Of a stretch of DNA of 64,000 bases, positions 8,395 to 17,070 are shown piece after piece. Both the position numbers and the translations under genes were made by a program. The stretch spans positions 186,001 to 250,000 of the forward strand of contig NZ_BAABRU010000009.1 of NCBI RefSeq assembly GCF_039545135.1, written 5' to 3'. How positions within the stretch are numbered: position 1 is the first letter of the stretch; each line of letters opens with the position of its first letter. Below the pieces are notes generated by a model. The model did not search any database. It was not told the origin of the DNA and saw nothing but the letters and a program-made list of their open reading frames with translations. Source of the stretch: Herpetosiphon gulosus. GTDB taxonomy: Bacteria; Chloroflexota; Chloroflexia; Chloroflexales; Herpetosiphonaceae.

Positions 8395-8431
8395 TTGACA
8401 AATTCATTAAATCTTTATAAAATCTTTATAA
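8395..8431 (+). promoter_or_regulatory. Chitinase promoter region with 11-bp tandem direct repeat
   Basis: TTGACA (8395-8400) is followed by two exact head-to-tail copies of AATCTTTATAA (8410-8420 and 8421-8431). The repeats contain TATAAA and TATAAT as possible -10 boxes, but spacing from the TTGACA is not ideal (15 or 26). An 11-base period puts both copies on one face of the helix, as in sites of tandem-binding response regulators. Confidence 0.5.
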
Positions 8432-8495
8432 TTTCAATGAAATAAGTAAGGTTCAAGTCCATAGGCCAAGAAGTGACAATCAATGGAGGAATGTC

Positions 8496-11213
8496 ATGAA
8501 TGTTGCGTACCGAAGGACGGCCAAGCTCCGAGGAGCATTTTCGCTAACGATCACCCTCGCGCTCCTAGCGGGCATGTTGCTAACACGCGGCACACCAACG
8601 CAAGCGGCAGGCAATGCAGACTGTCGGCCTGATGGGATGGCTCCAACCGCTGGAGTCGATACGCCCTACTGTACAATCTACGATACTGCTGGCCGCGAGA
8701 AAATGGGCAACGATCATCCCCGTCGGATCATCGGTTATTTTCCCAGTTGGCGGACTGGCACCAATGGTCAGCCAGCCTACCTTGTCAACAATATTCCTTG
8801 GAACAAAATCACCCACATCAACTACGCTTTTGCCCACATTCAAAATAGCCGCATCTCGGTGGGCAGCAACACCGCTACCAATCCTTCAATTGGCATGACT
8901 TGGCCAGGTGTGGCGGGCGCTGAAATGGACCCAGCCCTACCTTACAAAGGCCACTTTAATCTTTTGACTCAATACAAACGCCAACATCCTGATGTCAAAA
9001 CCTTGATTTCGGTTGGCGGTTGGGCCGAAACTGGCGGCTATTTTGGCGATAACGGCGATCGGGTTAGTGATGGTGGCTTTTTCAGTCTAACCGTCAATGC
9101 CGATAATAGCGTCAATACTGCTGGCATCAATACCTTTGCCGATTCAGTCGTGGGCTTTTTACGCGGCTACAATTTCAACGGGGTCGATATTGACTATGAA
9201 TATCCAACCTCGATGAAAGATGCTGGCAACCCGCTCGACTGGAGCTATTCAAATTCACGCCGCGCCAGCCTGATGAAGGGCTATGTCGCGTTGATGAAAA
9301 CCCTACGCGAGAAACTTGACGTTGCTGGGGCCGCCGATGGCAAATATTACATGCTCACGATTGCTGCGCCCTCATCAGGCTACCTGCTACGTGGCATGGA
9401 AACCCATCAAGTCAACCAATATCTCGATTATGTCAATGTTATGTCATATGACTTGCATGGTGCTTGGAATGAGTATGTTGGGCCAAATGCCTCGTTGTAT
9501 GATGATGGTAAAGATGCTGAATTAGCGGCGGCTGGGGTTTACACCACCTCACAATATGGCGGCATCGGCTATCTCAACACCGACTGGTCGTATCACTACT
9601 TCCGTGGCAGCATGCCCGCTGGCCGAATCAACATCGGCGTGCCTTACTACACCCGTGGCTTTAAAAATGTCAACGGTGGCACGAATGGTTTATGGGGCAC
9701 AGCCGTTGGCTCGAATTGTCCAATTGGCTTGACCAAGTGTGGCGATGGGGCACGGGGCATCGACAATATTTGGCACGATACTGAAAACGGCCAAGAAGTT
9801 GGGGCTGGCGCAAACCCAATGTGGCACGCCAAAAACCTCGAACAAGGGCTTGCTGGTAGCTATATTAGCCAATTTGGCCTGAACCCAGCCACCGATCCTG
9901 AAGATCGCTTGACTGGCACGTATGTCCGTAATTACAGCAGCTCATTGGTCGCTCCATGGCTTTGGAATAGCCAAAAACGCGTGTTTCTCTCAACTGAAGA
10001 TGAACAATCGTTGGGTGTCAAAGCTGATTATGTGGTCAACAAAGGTTTAGGCGGGATCATGTTCTGGGAGCTTTCGGGCGACTACGACTGGCACGCCGAT
10101 CGCAACAATGGCCAAGGCGAATATTTCATGGGCGACACCATGACCAGCTTGCTTTACGACAAGTTCCGAAACGCCCCAGCCTATGGAGCCAACAAATCAA
10201 ACCGCACGCTGCCAAGCAACTTGTTGGATATCAAGGTCGATTTCACCAACTGGCCAATTGGCGATAATAACTATCCAATTAGCCCCAAAATGGTGATTAC
10301 CAACAACTCAAATGTGACCATCCCAGGCGGGGCAACCTTTGAATTCGATTATGGCACATCAGCCCCTAACAATGCTAAGGATCAATCAGGCTTTGGCTTT
10401 ACGGTCACCAGCAGCGGCCACACTGGCAATAACGTCGGTGGCTTGCGTGGCGATTTCAACCATATCCAATTCAAATTCCCGGGCTGGCAAAGCTTAGCTC
10501 CTGGCGCAAGCGTAACGATTGATTTCGTCTACTACCTGCCAATGAGCACGCCATCCAACTGGACGGTCAACTTTGGCGGCACGACCTATGGCTTGGTCAG
10601 CGATTACCCACGCGGCAATAATGTGGTTGCTCCAACCCCAACTGTTGGCAACCCAACCAACACCGCAGTTCCGCCAACCAGCACGCCACGCCCGACCAAT
10701 ACGCCAGTTGGCCCAACCGCGACTCCAACCCGCACACCGATCGCGACTGCCACCAACACACCTGCGCCAAGTGCCACCCCAACCCAACCAGGCACGTGTA
10801 CTGCGCCAGCGTGGGAAAGCAACAAAGTCTATCTGCGTGGCGATCTTGTTTCATACAACAACCATCACTGGTTTGCCCAATGGTGGACCCAAAATGAAAC
10901 GCCAGGCAATGCCCAAGTTTGGCTTGATCAAGGCCTTTGTGGCGGTGGCAACCCAACCAACACCCCAGTGGTTCCACCAACCAGCACACCACGTCCAACC
11001 AACACGCCAGTGGTTCCGCCAACCAATACGCCAGTTCTGCCAAGTGCAACTCCAACCAATACGACTGGAGTGCAACCATGGGCAGCCTATGTTAGCTATG
11101 CTGCTGGCGCGAAAGTCAGCTACAACGGCCTAACCTATACCTGTCTGCAACCACATACATCATTGCCGGGCTGGGAGCCAAGCAATGTTCCAGCGCTCTG
11201 GCGAGCCAACTAA
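8496..11213 (+). CDS. Secreted GH18 chitinase with two chitin-binding modules
   Basis: A 905-residue enzyme that hydrolyses chitin outside the cell. Order: signal peptide (1 to about 38, ending TQAAG); GH18 barrel of about 75-555 with catalytic FNGVDIDYEYP (acid Glu about 235; the first Asp of DGxDxDxE is Asn), LISVGGW, VMSYDLHGAW and IMFWELSGDY; a beta-rich domain of about 575-710 as in other chitinases; a Thr-Pro linker; CBM5/12 of about 768-815 (APAWESNKVYLRGDLVSYNN); a second linker; and CBM5/12 at the C-terminus (WAAYVSYAAGAKVSYNG). GGAGG precedes the ATG. Exact linker similarity with other secreted proteins here suggests a common export style. It is monocistronic, ending in a strong terminator. 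Confidence 0.96.
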   Translation: MNVAYRRTAKLRGAFSLTITLALLAGMLLTRGTPTQAAGNADCRPDGMAPTAGVDTPYCTIYDTAGREKMGNDHPRRIIGYFPSWRTGTNGQPAYLVNNIPWNKITHINYAFAHIQNSRISVGSNTATNPSIGMTWPGVAGAEMDPALPYKGHFNLLTQYKRQHPDVKTLISVGGWAETGGYFGDNGDRVSDGGFFSLTVNADNSVNTAGINTFADSVVGFLRGYNFNGVDIDYEYPTSMKDAGNPLDWSYSNSRRASLMKGYVALMKTLREKLDVAGAADGKYYMLTIAAPSSGYLLRGMETHQVNQYLDYVNVMSYDLHGAWNEYVGPNASLYDDGKDAELAAAGVYTTSQYGGIGYLNTDWSYHYFRGSMPAGRINIGVPYYTRGFKNVNGGTNGLWGTAVGSNCPIGLTKCGDGARGIDNIWHDTENGQEVGAGANPMWHAKNLEQGLAGSYISQFGLNPATDPEDRLTGTYVRNYSSSLVAPWLWNSQKRVFLSTEDEQSLGVKADYVVNKGLGGIMFWELSGDYDWHADRNNGQGEYFMGDTMTSLLYDKFRNAPAYGANKSNRTLPSNLLDIKVDFTNWPIGDNNYPISPKMVITNNSNVTIPGGATFEFDYGTSAPNNAKDQSGFGFTVTSSGHTGNNVGGLRGDFNHIQFKFPGWQSLAPGASVTIDFVYYLPMSTPSNWTVNFGGTTYGLVSDYPRGNNVVAPTPTVGNPTNTAVPPTSTPRPTNTPVGPTATPTRTPIATATNTPAPSATPTQPGTCTAPAWESNKVYLRGDLVSYNNHHWFAQWWTQNETPGNAQVWLDQGLCGGGNPTNTPVVPPTSTPRPTNTPVVPPTNTPVLPSATPTNTTGVQPWAAYVSYAAGAKVSYNGLTYTCLQPHTSLPGWEPSNVPALWRAN

Positions 11214-11230
11214 GTTTCGCCATCGTTCAA

Positions 11231-11279
11231 CCAACACCCAGCTGCGATCTAGGCCATCGCAGCTGGGTGTTGGCTTTTT
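11231..11279 (+). terminator. Rho-independent terminator of the chitinase gene
   Basis: A perfect 18-bp stem (11231-11248 with 11256-11273) with a 7-base loop is followed by CTTTTTA. Confidence 0.9.
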
Positions 11280-11281
11280 AG

Positions 11282-11324
11282 CACAAAAAACCACGCTCGC
11301 ACTAGGCCTTCGCGAGCGTGGTTT
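11282..11324 (-). terminator. Rho-independent terminator of the sigma/anti-sigma operon
   Basis: AAACCACGCTCGC (11288-11300) pairs perfectly with 11312-11324. On the minus strand the stem is followed by a T-run (TTTTTTGTGC). It is back to back with the chitinase terminator. Confidence 0.85.
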
Positions 11325-11351
11325 GCTGCTGTGTGAAACGATAGCGTTGAG

Positions 11352-12827
11352 CTAGTTTGGCCGAATCGTTGGGGTCGGCAAACTTGGTGGTGGCGTTGGT
11401 GGCATAAAAGGTGTACGGGTTGGCAATGGTGTTGGCATCGAATTGCTTGGCGGTGGTGTCCGCGTAGGCAATGACGTGTGAGTTGGTGGTGGCGTTGGGC
11501 ACACCACCGTACCACATGGGCCAGGCGTTGCTGGTGGTGGAATGGTTGGTTCCACCGGATTACATGGGTAGCCATTTGGCACACAGGTTGGCGTTGGAGG
11601 GAATGGTGTTGGCAATGGCCCACCTGTTGGTGGCGGCGTTGGGCATACAACCGTACCACATGGGAAGGGGGTTGCGGTTGGAGTTGGTGGTAGTGTTGGC
11701 TGTGGCGTTTCGCAGACCGTGCTATCACATGGGTTTGGTGTGCGCGTTGGCAATGGCGTTGGGCATACAACAGCATTGCATGGCCGCGGCGTGTTGGTTG
11801 GCACTGATGGCTGCGTAGGCAATGGCGTTGGGTATGGTGCTACCACGGTTGGTTCTGGAATAAGCGGCGTAGCGGTTGGCCAAGTTGGATTACATGGATT
11901 GGTTGTGCTTGGCTCACAGGTTGGTATAGCCGTTGGTGGGCCTTGAGTTGGCACAAGCGTTGGCCAAGTTGGATTACATGGATTGGTCGTGCTTGGTTCG
12001 CAGGTTGGCAAGGCAGTTGACGGAACTTGGGTCGGCACACGAGTTGGCGGCACACTTGGCCCACAGCTGCCAGTGCTGTTTGGCACACAGGTTGGTGGAA
12101 TCTGCGTTGGCACGCGGGTTGGCGGCACACTTGGCCCACAATTGCCAGTGCTGTTTGGCACACAAGTTGGTGGAACCTGCGTTGGCACACGGGTTGGCCA
12201 GGTTGGATTACAACCATTTCCGGTTGAGCCTGGAATGCAGGTTGGCCGTGGGGTTGGCGGCACACTTGGCCCACACGGATTAGTTGTGCTTGGCACACAG
12301 GTTGGCGGCACTTGCGTTGGCACGCGGGTTGGCGGCACACTCGGATCGCAACTATTGGTCGTGCTTGGCACACAGGTTGGCCGTGGGGTTGGTGGCACAC
12401 TCGGATCACACGGATTGGTCGTGCTTGGTTCGCAAGTTGGCCGCACCGTGGCCGCCTGAGTTGGCTGTGGTGTGCGGGTGGTTAATGCCGCTACTTCGCC
12501 ATTATTGCCAGTCTCGACGGGTTTGACCGCCCACACTCCCCCAACAACCAACAGCAGCAGGCCCAAGGCAAAAGACCACATCACCATGGTTTTTGATCGA
12601 ATCATCGTGGTTACTCCAAGTTTGGCACGGATCGTCCGCACCTGTTCGGTCGTAAGTTGCAGCGTGGCGATTGGCAACTGCTCCAACAATTGGCTGGTTG
12701 TTTGTTGCCGCAGCAACACCTGACGACAAGTAGCACATTCAGCAACGTGGGTGTTTACCAATTGCCATTCTTCCTCAGTCAGGTGTTGCCAATCGCTGAG
12801 GAGCGGCTGAAGATCATGACACTTCAT
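11352..12827 (-). CDS. Zinc-finger anti-sigma factor with long Cys/Pro/Thr repeat tail
   Basis: A 491-residue membrane anti-sigma factor. Residues 1-60 carry the zinc-finger motif H27-x3-C31-x2-C34 (THVAECATC) that binds ECF sigma factors. One transmembrane helix spans about 81-101 (WSFALGLLLLVVGGVWA). The remaining about 390 residues are outside the membrane and consist of Pro/Thr with about 13 Cys pairs. The first eight repeats read PTCxP-S/N-TTN-PC followed by a VPPTRVPTQ-like spacer. Later pairs are CNAVVC/CGTVVC types. The ATG at 12827 is preceded by GAGGAGGAA and overlaps the sigma gene by 14 bases, so translation is coupled. The tail may span the wall or sense redox or mechanical state, which is an inference. 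Confidence 0.88.
   Translation of the reverse strand: MKCHDLQPLLSDWQHLTEEEWQLVNTHVAECATCRQVLLRQQTTSQLLEQLPIATLQLTTEQVRTIRAKLGVTTMIRSKTMVMWSFALGLLLLVVGGVWAVKPVETGNNGEVAALTTRTPQPTQAATVRPTCEPSTTNPCDPSVPPTPRPTCVPSTTNSCDPSVPPTRVPTQVPPTCVPSTTNPCGPSVPPTPRPTCIPGSTGNGCNPTWPTRVPTQVPPTCVPNSTGNCGPSVPPTRVPTQIPPTCVPNSTGSCGPSVPPTRVPTQVPSTALPTCEPSTTNPCNPTWPTLVPTQGPPTAIPTCEPSTTNPCNPTWPTATPLIPEPTVVAPYPTPLPTQPSVPTNTPRPCNAVVCPTPLPTRTPNPCDSTVCETPQPTLPPTPTATPFPCGTVVCPTPPPTGGPLPTPFPPTPTCVPNGYPCNPVEPTIPPPATPGPCGTVVCPTPPPTHTSLPTRTPPPSNSMPTPLPTRTPFMPPTPPPSLPTPTIRPN
11600..12470. repeat. Degenerate tandem repeats encoding Cys-Pro-Thr units
   Basis: The DNA shows repeated GGTTGGCG, TTGGCACACAGGTTGG and CGGATTGGTCGTGCTTGG blocks, with periods of roughly 60-90 bases, inside the anti-sigma gene. 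Neighbouring units are nearly identical at DNA level, which points to recent expansion by unequal recombination or slippage. Unit number may differ between strains. Confidence 0.8.
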
Positions 12828-13347
12828 GGCCACGTTCCTCCTCGTATAAATGCCGAAAACGATCACGGGCCCGTGATAATCGTTTGCGGATTGCGCCTAA
12901 TTCTTCACCATTCAATTTGGCGACTTCGGCTGGGCTACAGCCAGCGTAGTGCACCATCAACAGTACTTCAGCATCTTGCGGCTTGAGTTTGGCTAAGCAG
13001 CCACGAATTGCCTGAGTTGTTTCGACATGCTGATCGAAATTGTTGGTTTCTGGTTGCCAGCTGCGCATAAACCAACTCCACCGTCGCTGCCGACGCAGAT
13101 GATCTAATGCAAGGTTGCTGGCGATCCGAAAGAGCCAAGCTTGGGGAATGGCGGGCAAGAGCGTTGGATCAAGCACCTTGATCGCGCGGAGGAAGGTTTC
13201 TTGTACCAAATCGGCTGCTTGTTCCGGCTGCCCCACAATTCGCGTCAAATAGCGAAACATGGCATCGTGATGGTCATCAAACCATTGGCTAATGACTTGC
13301 GTCACTGCCGTTTCACGTTCAGTTGTGTGCACATATGGAATAATCAT
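12814..13347 (-). CDS. ECF RNA polymerase sigma factor
   Basis: A 177-residue sigma-70 family protein with only regions 2 and 4. Region 2 reads FRYLTRIVGQPEQAADLVQETFLRAIK, with the -10 recognition part AWLFRIASNLALDHLRRQRR. Region 4 reads LKPQDAEVLLMVHYAGCSPAEVAKLNGEELGAIRKRLSRARDRFR, a helix-turn-helix for the -35 box. The ATG at 13347 is taken. An in-frame TTG 12 codons upstream is possible, and neither has a good ribosome site. The anti-sigma gene overlaps its end, the usual arrangement for a factor held at the membrane until a signal arrives. Confidence 0.92.
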   Translation of the reverse strand: MIIPYVHTTERETAVTQVISQWFDDHHDAMFRYLTRIVGQPEQAADLVQETFLRAIKVLDPTLLPAIPQAWLFRIASNLALDHLRRQRRWSWFMRSWQPETNNFDQHVETTQAIRGCLAKLKPQDAEVLLMVHYAGCSPAEVAKLNGEELGAIRKRLSRARDRFRHLYEEERGHEVS

Positions 13348-13395
13348 AGGCTGCTTGCCCCGGCCGTAGCATGCTGTCTGCAATTAATGACGAAC

Positions 13396-13450
13396 AGCCT
13401 GCCCAAAACTGGACAGGCTTCATCGAAATTGCCCAAAATTGCCCAAAATT
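13396..13450. promoter_or_regulatory. Repeat and palindrome cluster upstream of the sigma gene
   Basis: AGCCTG-c-CCA-AAAC-TGG-a-CAGGCT (13396-13419) is a symmetric inverted repeat. Three GCCCAAAAYT copies lie at 13401-13410, 13431-13440 and 13441-13450, the last two in exact tandem with a 10-base period. The cluster sits between the sigma gene and the divergent thioredoxin-fold gene, so it may control either. Confidence 0.45.
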
Positions 13451-13456
13451 ATCACT

Positions 13457-13485
13457 GGAACCGTTTTCGCAAACTTTTTCGTAAG
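13457..13485 (+). promoter_or_regulatory. Possible ECF-type promoter
   Basis: GGAACC (13457-13462), a 17-base spacer and CGTAAG (13480-13485) resemble ECF promoters (GGAAC at -35, CGT-type -10). It points to the thioredoxin-fold gene starting 58 bases downstream. The adjacent ECF sigma factor is the obvious candidate reader. Confidence 0.35.
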
Positions 13486-13542
13486 GTTGAAGCTCTAGAG
13501 TGACGCTAGCAATTGATTATAGTACTGAGGTCATAGCCCTGA

Positions 13543-14001
13543 ATGAGTGACTTGAAGTTGTTTACCCATGATTATCGGCCAACCTTGTGGCATAAATTGA
13601 ACCAAACCCAGCCAATTGTAGCGATTTTCTTCCGCAATTTAGCCTGCACGATGTGTCAAGGAATGCTGCGTGTCCTCGAAGGCTATCACGATCAATTCCG
13701 CCAATTTCAGGCTCAACCAGTGGTTTTAGCCAAAACCAATCCCGCCAGTTTAGCAGGCTTTATCCAACATTTCCGTCCGCAATTTCCCATGCTCAGCGAC
13801 CCCTCCGGCGATGTTTTTCGCGCTTATAGCAATGCCAGCGAACAACTCGAATTCCAAGGTGGAATTTTAGTCTTACCACCACGCTCAATCACCGCCGTCT
13901 TTCGCTTTGTGCCCCAAGGCCTTGAGCAACAATTGCCAATCAATGAGCTTATGGAGTGTATCAAAACTCTGAATTACTATCGTTCAAGCATCACGGCCTA
14001 G
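13543..14001 (+). CDS. AhpC/TSA-like thioredoxin-fold protein
   Basis: A 152-residue protein with the thioredoxin-like core VAIFFRNLACTMCQGMLRVLEGY. The CTMC pair sits where peroxiredoxin-like proteins of the AhpC/TSA group carry redox cysteines. The following strands (AQPVVLAKTNPASLAGFIQ, FPMLSDPSGDVFRAYS) match the family. The role is likely thiol-dependent redox chemistry or peroxide defence. The substrate is unknown. There is no clear ribosome site before ATG 13543. Its end overlaps the end of the convergent PAS-AraC gene by 18 bases. Confidence 0.75.
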   Translation: MSDLKLFTHDYRPTLWHKLNQTQPIVAIFFRNLACTMCQGMLRVLEGYHDQFRQFQAQPVVLAKTNPASLAGFIQHFRPQFPMLSDPSGDVFRAYSNASEQLEFQGGILVLPPRSITAVFRFVPQGLEQQLPINELMECIKTLNYYRSSITA

Positions 14002-14721
14002 TAGTTGGCGATATTGGCGGGGATTCAGGCCGGTAATCTGCCGAAATTGGCGCGAAAAGGCACTATGATCAGCATAACCACAGCTAGCTGCAATCGCTGC
14101 AATTGAGCTATTACCCGCCAGCAGCTTGATACTGGCATCAATTCGGGTTTTAATCAGCAGTTGCTTGGGAGTTAATTCAAAAATCTGTTGAATTGCCCGT
14201 TCGTATTGGCTCAGGGAAAGCTGGGCAATGGTTGCCAATTGTTGAATTGAGCGAACTTCGCCAAAATATTCAGTTAAATATTCCACCGAGCTAGCTACGC
14301 GCCGCCACGTTGGGGCATTGCGATTGGGGCTGCGCAAATCGCGCGAAATACCAACCAAGCCCGTAACAACGCCGTTACGGTCGCGCAACGGACGTTTATG
14401 GGTCACACACCAACCCACACGTAAATCGGGGTAAATATGCACTTCTAAGCGATGATTCAGCGCAACCCCAGAGCGAATCACTTGCTGATCTTGGCTGGCA
14501 TAGCTGGCCCCCAGATCCAACGGAAACACTTCCTCGGGCAAACGCCCAATTAATTCCTGCTTGCTACAACAACCACAGCGCACTCGCAGCGTTTCATTGA
14601 CCATCTGATAACGCCCCGAATGATCCTTGCAGAAAAACACCACATCAGGCAAAAGATCAAATAACGCCATTAGTTGGACCACATCTGGATATTCAATTGT
14701 GCAAAAATCCGCATGCTGCAT
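13984..14721 (-). CDS. PAS-AraC family transcriptional regulator
   Basis: A 245-residue protein. Residues of about 15-125 form a PAS sensor (ALFDLLPDVVFFCKDHSGRY, then LRDRNGVVTGLVGISRDL). Residues of about 145-242 form the two-helix-turn-helix AraC domain (SIQQLATIAQLSLSQYERAIQQIF, SIAAIAASCGYADHSAFSRQFRQITGLNPRQYR). It is divergent from the hydroxyproline operon, with 310 bases between the starts. AraC-type activators control hydroxyproline catabolism in some proteobacteria, so this is the likely regulator here, by inference from context. The PAS ligand is unknown. Confidence 0.88.
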   Translation of the reverse strand: MQHADFCTIEYPDVVQLMALFDLLPDVVFFCKDHSGRYQMVNETLRVRCGCCSKQELIGRLPEEVFPLDLGASYASQDQQVIRSGVALNHRLEVHIYPDLRVGWCVTHKRPLRDRNGVVTGLVGISRDLRSPNRNAPTWRRVASSVEYLTEYFGEVRSIQQLATIAQLSLSQYERAIQQIFELTPKQLLIKTRIDASIKLLAGNSSIAAIAASCGYADHSAFSRQFRQITGLNPRQYRQLLGRDA

Positions 14722-14880
14722 AGCCTAATTGTACAAGACAAATCGCCCCAAACGCGCTATTGTAGTTGTTAGGGGCGAGGGGTCAGAGGTCAGGCAGTTT
14801 TAACGCAGAGGCGCAGAGGGTTAAGGCTTTGGGCTTCAGGCTATTGGCAATCAGAACATACAGTGGCATTTCAACAGCGT

Positions 14881-14984
14881 GCCCTAACCCCCTCTCCCGC
14901 ACGCGAGGCGAGGGGGAATCACCGTATCATAACGGTTGGAACGCCCCTCGCCCGCCGCAGTGGGAGAGGGGTTGGGGGTGAGGG
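14881..14984. repeat. Dispersed palindromic repeat, family A (full copy)
   Basis: It begins CCCTAACCCCCTCTCCC and ends GGGGTTGGGGGTGAGGG, with two internal hairpins (cgcacgcgaggcg, cgcccgccgcagtggg). Related copies lie at 21083, 35307, 40546, 54044, 57719 and 61647. It occupies most of the gap between the PAS-AraC gene and the hydroxyproline operon. The remaining bases to either side include a GGGGTCAGAGGTCAGG stretch (family C) at about 14772. Confidence 0.75.
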
Positions 14985-15031
14985 AAGGACGAACTAAGAG
15001 TCATGTCAAATCATGTTAATAAGGAGCAACA

Positions 15032-15961
15032 ATGCGCCTTGCTATTGTCGATTCGCATACTGCTGGCGAACCAACCCGCATCGTGATTGCTGGTGGCCCC
15101 GATCTTGGCGGCGGAAGCGTTGCCCAACAACGCGACGTACTCACCCGACACCACGATTGGCTGCGCTCAGCGGTCGTCAACGAACCACGCGGCTCGGATG
15201 TGTTGGTTGGGGCGATCTTGTGTCCACCTAGCGATCAACGTTGTTGTACTGGGGTAATTTTCTTTAATAATGTTGGCTATTTAGGCATGTGCGGCCATGG
15301 CACCATCGGCTTGGTAGCAACCCTCGCCCATCTTGGCAAAATTGAGGTTGGCGAACACTTGATCGAAACGCCCGTTGGGATTGTGAGTGCCACCTTGCAC
15401 GCCGACGGCCAAGCAACGATCGAAAATGTGCCAAGCTATCGTTATCGCGCCAATGTTCCTGTCGATCTGCCAAATCATGGGCGGATTAATGGCGATATTG
15501 CTTGGGGCGGCAATTGGTTTTTCTTGGTCAACGATCATGACCAAGATTTACAATTGACCAATGTGGAGCAACTAACCACATTTAGTTGGCAGATTCGCCA
15601 AGCGCTCGAAGCAGCAGGCATCACTGGCGCAAATAATGGGCTGATTGATCATATTGAATTATTTGGGACAGCCGCCGAGGGAGCCAACAGCCGTAGTTTT
15701 GTGCTTTGCCCAGGCAAGGCCTACGACCGTTCGCCCTGTGGCACGGGCACAAGCGCCAAATTAGCCTGCCTCGCTGCCGATGGTAAGCTAGCTCCTAATA
15801 CGCCTTGGGTCCAAGAAAGCATCATCGGCAGTCGTTTTCAAGCCGAATATCGCCAACACGAACAGGCGATTATTGCCAAAATTACGGGTTCGGCCTTTGT
15901 CACGCTCGAAGGCCAGTTGATTTTGCACGAAGCTGATCCATTTCGCTGGGGTATTCAATGA
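15032..15961 (+). CDS. 4-hydroxyproline 2-epimerase (proline racemase family)
   Basis: A 309-residue enzyme that converts trans-4-hydroxy-L-proline to cis-4-hydroxy-D-proline, the first step of hydroxyproline use. The two catalytic cysteines are present: C87 in MCGHGTIGL and C236 in [14 protein letters not shown]. The Cys/Cys pair separates epimerases from the Thr-bearing dehydratases of the same family. An AAGGAG site precedes the ATG. It is the first gene of a six-gene operon and overlaps the next by 4 bases (ATGA). Proline racemase is the alternative reading, but the operon content favours hydroxyproline. Confidence 0.92.
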   Translation: MRLAIVDSHTAGEPTRIVIAGGPDLGGGSVAQQRDVLTRHHDWLRSAVVNEPRGSDVLVGAILCPPSDQRCCTGVIFFNNVGYLGMCGHGTIGLVATLAHLGKIEVGEHLIETPVGIVSATLHADGQATIENVPSYRYRANVPVDLPNHGRINGDIAWGGNWFFLVNDHDQDLQLTNVEQLTTFSWQIRQALEAAGITGANNGLIDHIELFGTAAEGANSRSFVLCPGKAYDRSPCGTGTSAKLACLAADGKLAPNTPWVQESIIGSRFQAEYRQHEQAIIAKITGSAFVTLEGQLILHEADPFRWGIQ

Positions 15962-17070
15962 GCAGCGTGATCATCGTTGGCGGCGGAATTGTCGGCTGCG
16001 CGGTAGCCTTGGAGTTGACGCAAGCAGGCTGGCACGTCACGCTGATCGAACGCGATTGCCTTGGCAGTGGCGCGACCGCCGCTGGCATGGGCCATATTGT
16101 GGTGATGGATGAGGGTGAGGCTCAATTAAAGCTCACCTTATTTGGCCAGCAGCTTTGGCAAGCGCTCACCACCGACCACCCACAACAACACGAATATCAT
16201 GCTTGTGGCACATTGTGGGTCGCCACCGATGTCGAAGAATGGGCTTTGGTGGCTGAAAAAGCAGCGGTTTATCAGCAATATCAGATTGCCTGCGAAATTC
16301 TGGATGAAACGGCGCTCTATGCCCATGAACCAGCGCTACGAGCAGGCTTGGTTGGTGGTTTACTGGTTCCCAACGATAGCGTGATTTATCCACCAAAAAG
16401 TGCTGTTTATTTGTGGCAACAGGCTGAAAAACAGGGAGCCACATTGGTTTATGGCGAAGTTAGCACGATTCAAGCCAATTATGTTCAATTAAATGATGGT
16501 CGCCAACTTAGCGCCGAGGCAATTGTGGTTGCTAATGGCCAGCGCTGCATCGAACTATTGCCCGAATTGCCAATTCGTGCCAAACGCGGCCAGTTGGTAA
16601 TCACCGAGCGTTATCCTGCGCTAATCAAGCATCAATTGGTCGAATTGAGCTACATCAAAAATGCGCATGCCAGCAGCGGCGCTTCGGTGGCCTTCAATCT
16701 TCAGCCACGCCCCAACGGCCAACTGCTGATCGGCTCATCGCGCCAATTTGATCGCACCGATCGCCAGATCGATCAGCCATTGTTAAGCCAGATGTTACGC
16801 AAGGCGATCGACTATGTGCCAGCCCTCGCCGATGTGCGTTGTCTGCGCACATGGACTGGCGTGCGGGCGGCCTCGCCTGATGGTTTGCCGTTGATCGGCC
16901 AACACCCTGAGCGTTTAGGGCTATGGTTGAATGTTGGACACGAAGGCTTGGGCATAACCACCGCCTTGAGCAGCGCCCGTTTATTGGCCGACCAAATGCT
17001 TCAGCGCCAATCGCAGCTTGAGATCCAGCCCTATTTGCCGCGCAACTTGCAGCAGGAGCAGCCGCAATGA
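15958..17070 (+). CDS. D-hydroxyproline dehydrogenase, catalytic FAD subunit (DAO family)
   Basis: A 370-residue FAD oxidoreductase of the D-amino-acid oxidase/glycine oxidase group. It starts [28 protein letters not shown] (FAD-binding GxGxxG plus Glu) and ends with the second FAD contact [25 protein letters not shown]. Its partners are the [2Fe-2S] protein and the NAD/FAD subunit that follow. Together they resemble the three-subunit HcnABC/opine-type dehydrogenases that oxidise cis-4-hydroxy-D-proline to 1-pyrroline-4-hydroxy-2-carboxylate. It overlaps both neighbours by 4 bases. Confidence 0.9.
   Translation: MSSVIIVGGGIVGCAVALELTQAGWHVTLIERDCLGSGATAAGMGHIVVMDEGEAQLKLTLFGQQLWQALTTDHPQQHEYHACGTLWVATDVEEWALVAEKAAVYQQYQIACEILDETALYAHEPALRAGLVGGLLVPNDSVIYPPKSAVYLWQQAEKQGATLVYGEVSTIQANYVQLNDGRQLSAEAIVVANGQRCIELLPELPIRAKRGQLVITERYPALIKHQLVELSYIKNAHASSGASVAFNLQPRPNGQLLIGSSRQFDRTDRQIDQPLLSQMLRKAIDYVPALADVRCLRTWTGVRAASPDGLPLIGQHPERLGLWLNVGHEGLGITTALSSARLLADQMLQRQSQLEIQPYLPRNLQQEQPQ

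Noticed and set aside
10573-11133. A 186-codon frame overlapping the chitinase linker region
   Set aside because: It is a frame shadow of the Thr-Pro linkers and chitin-binding modules, with no start signal.
11471-12459. Several long plus-strand open frames opposite the anti-sigma gene
   Set aside because: They mirror the Cys-Pro-Thr repeats, have odd Trp/Gly/Val-rich composition and lack ribosome sites; they are shadows of the repeat gene.
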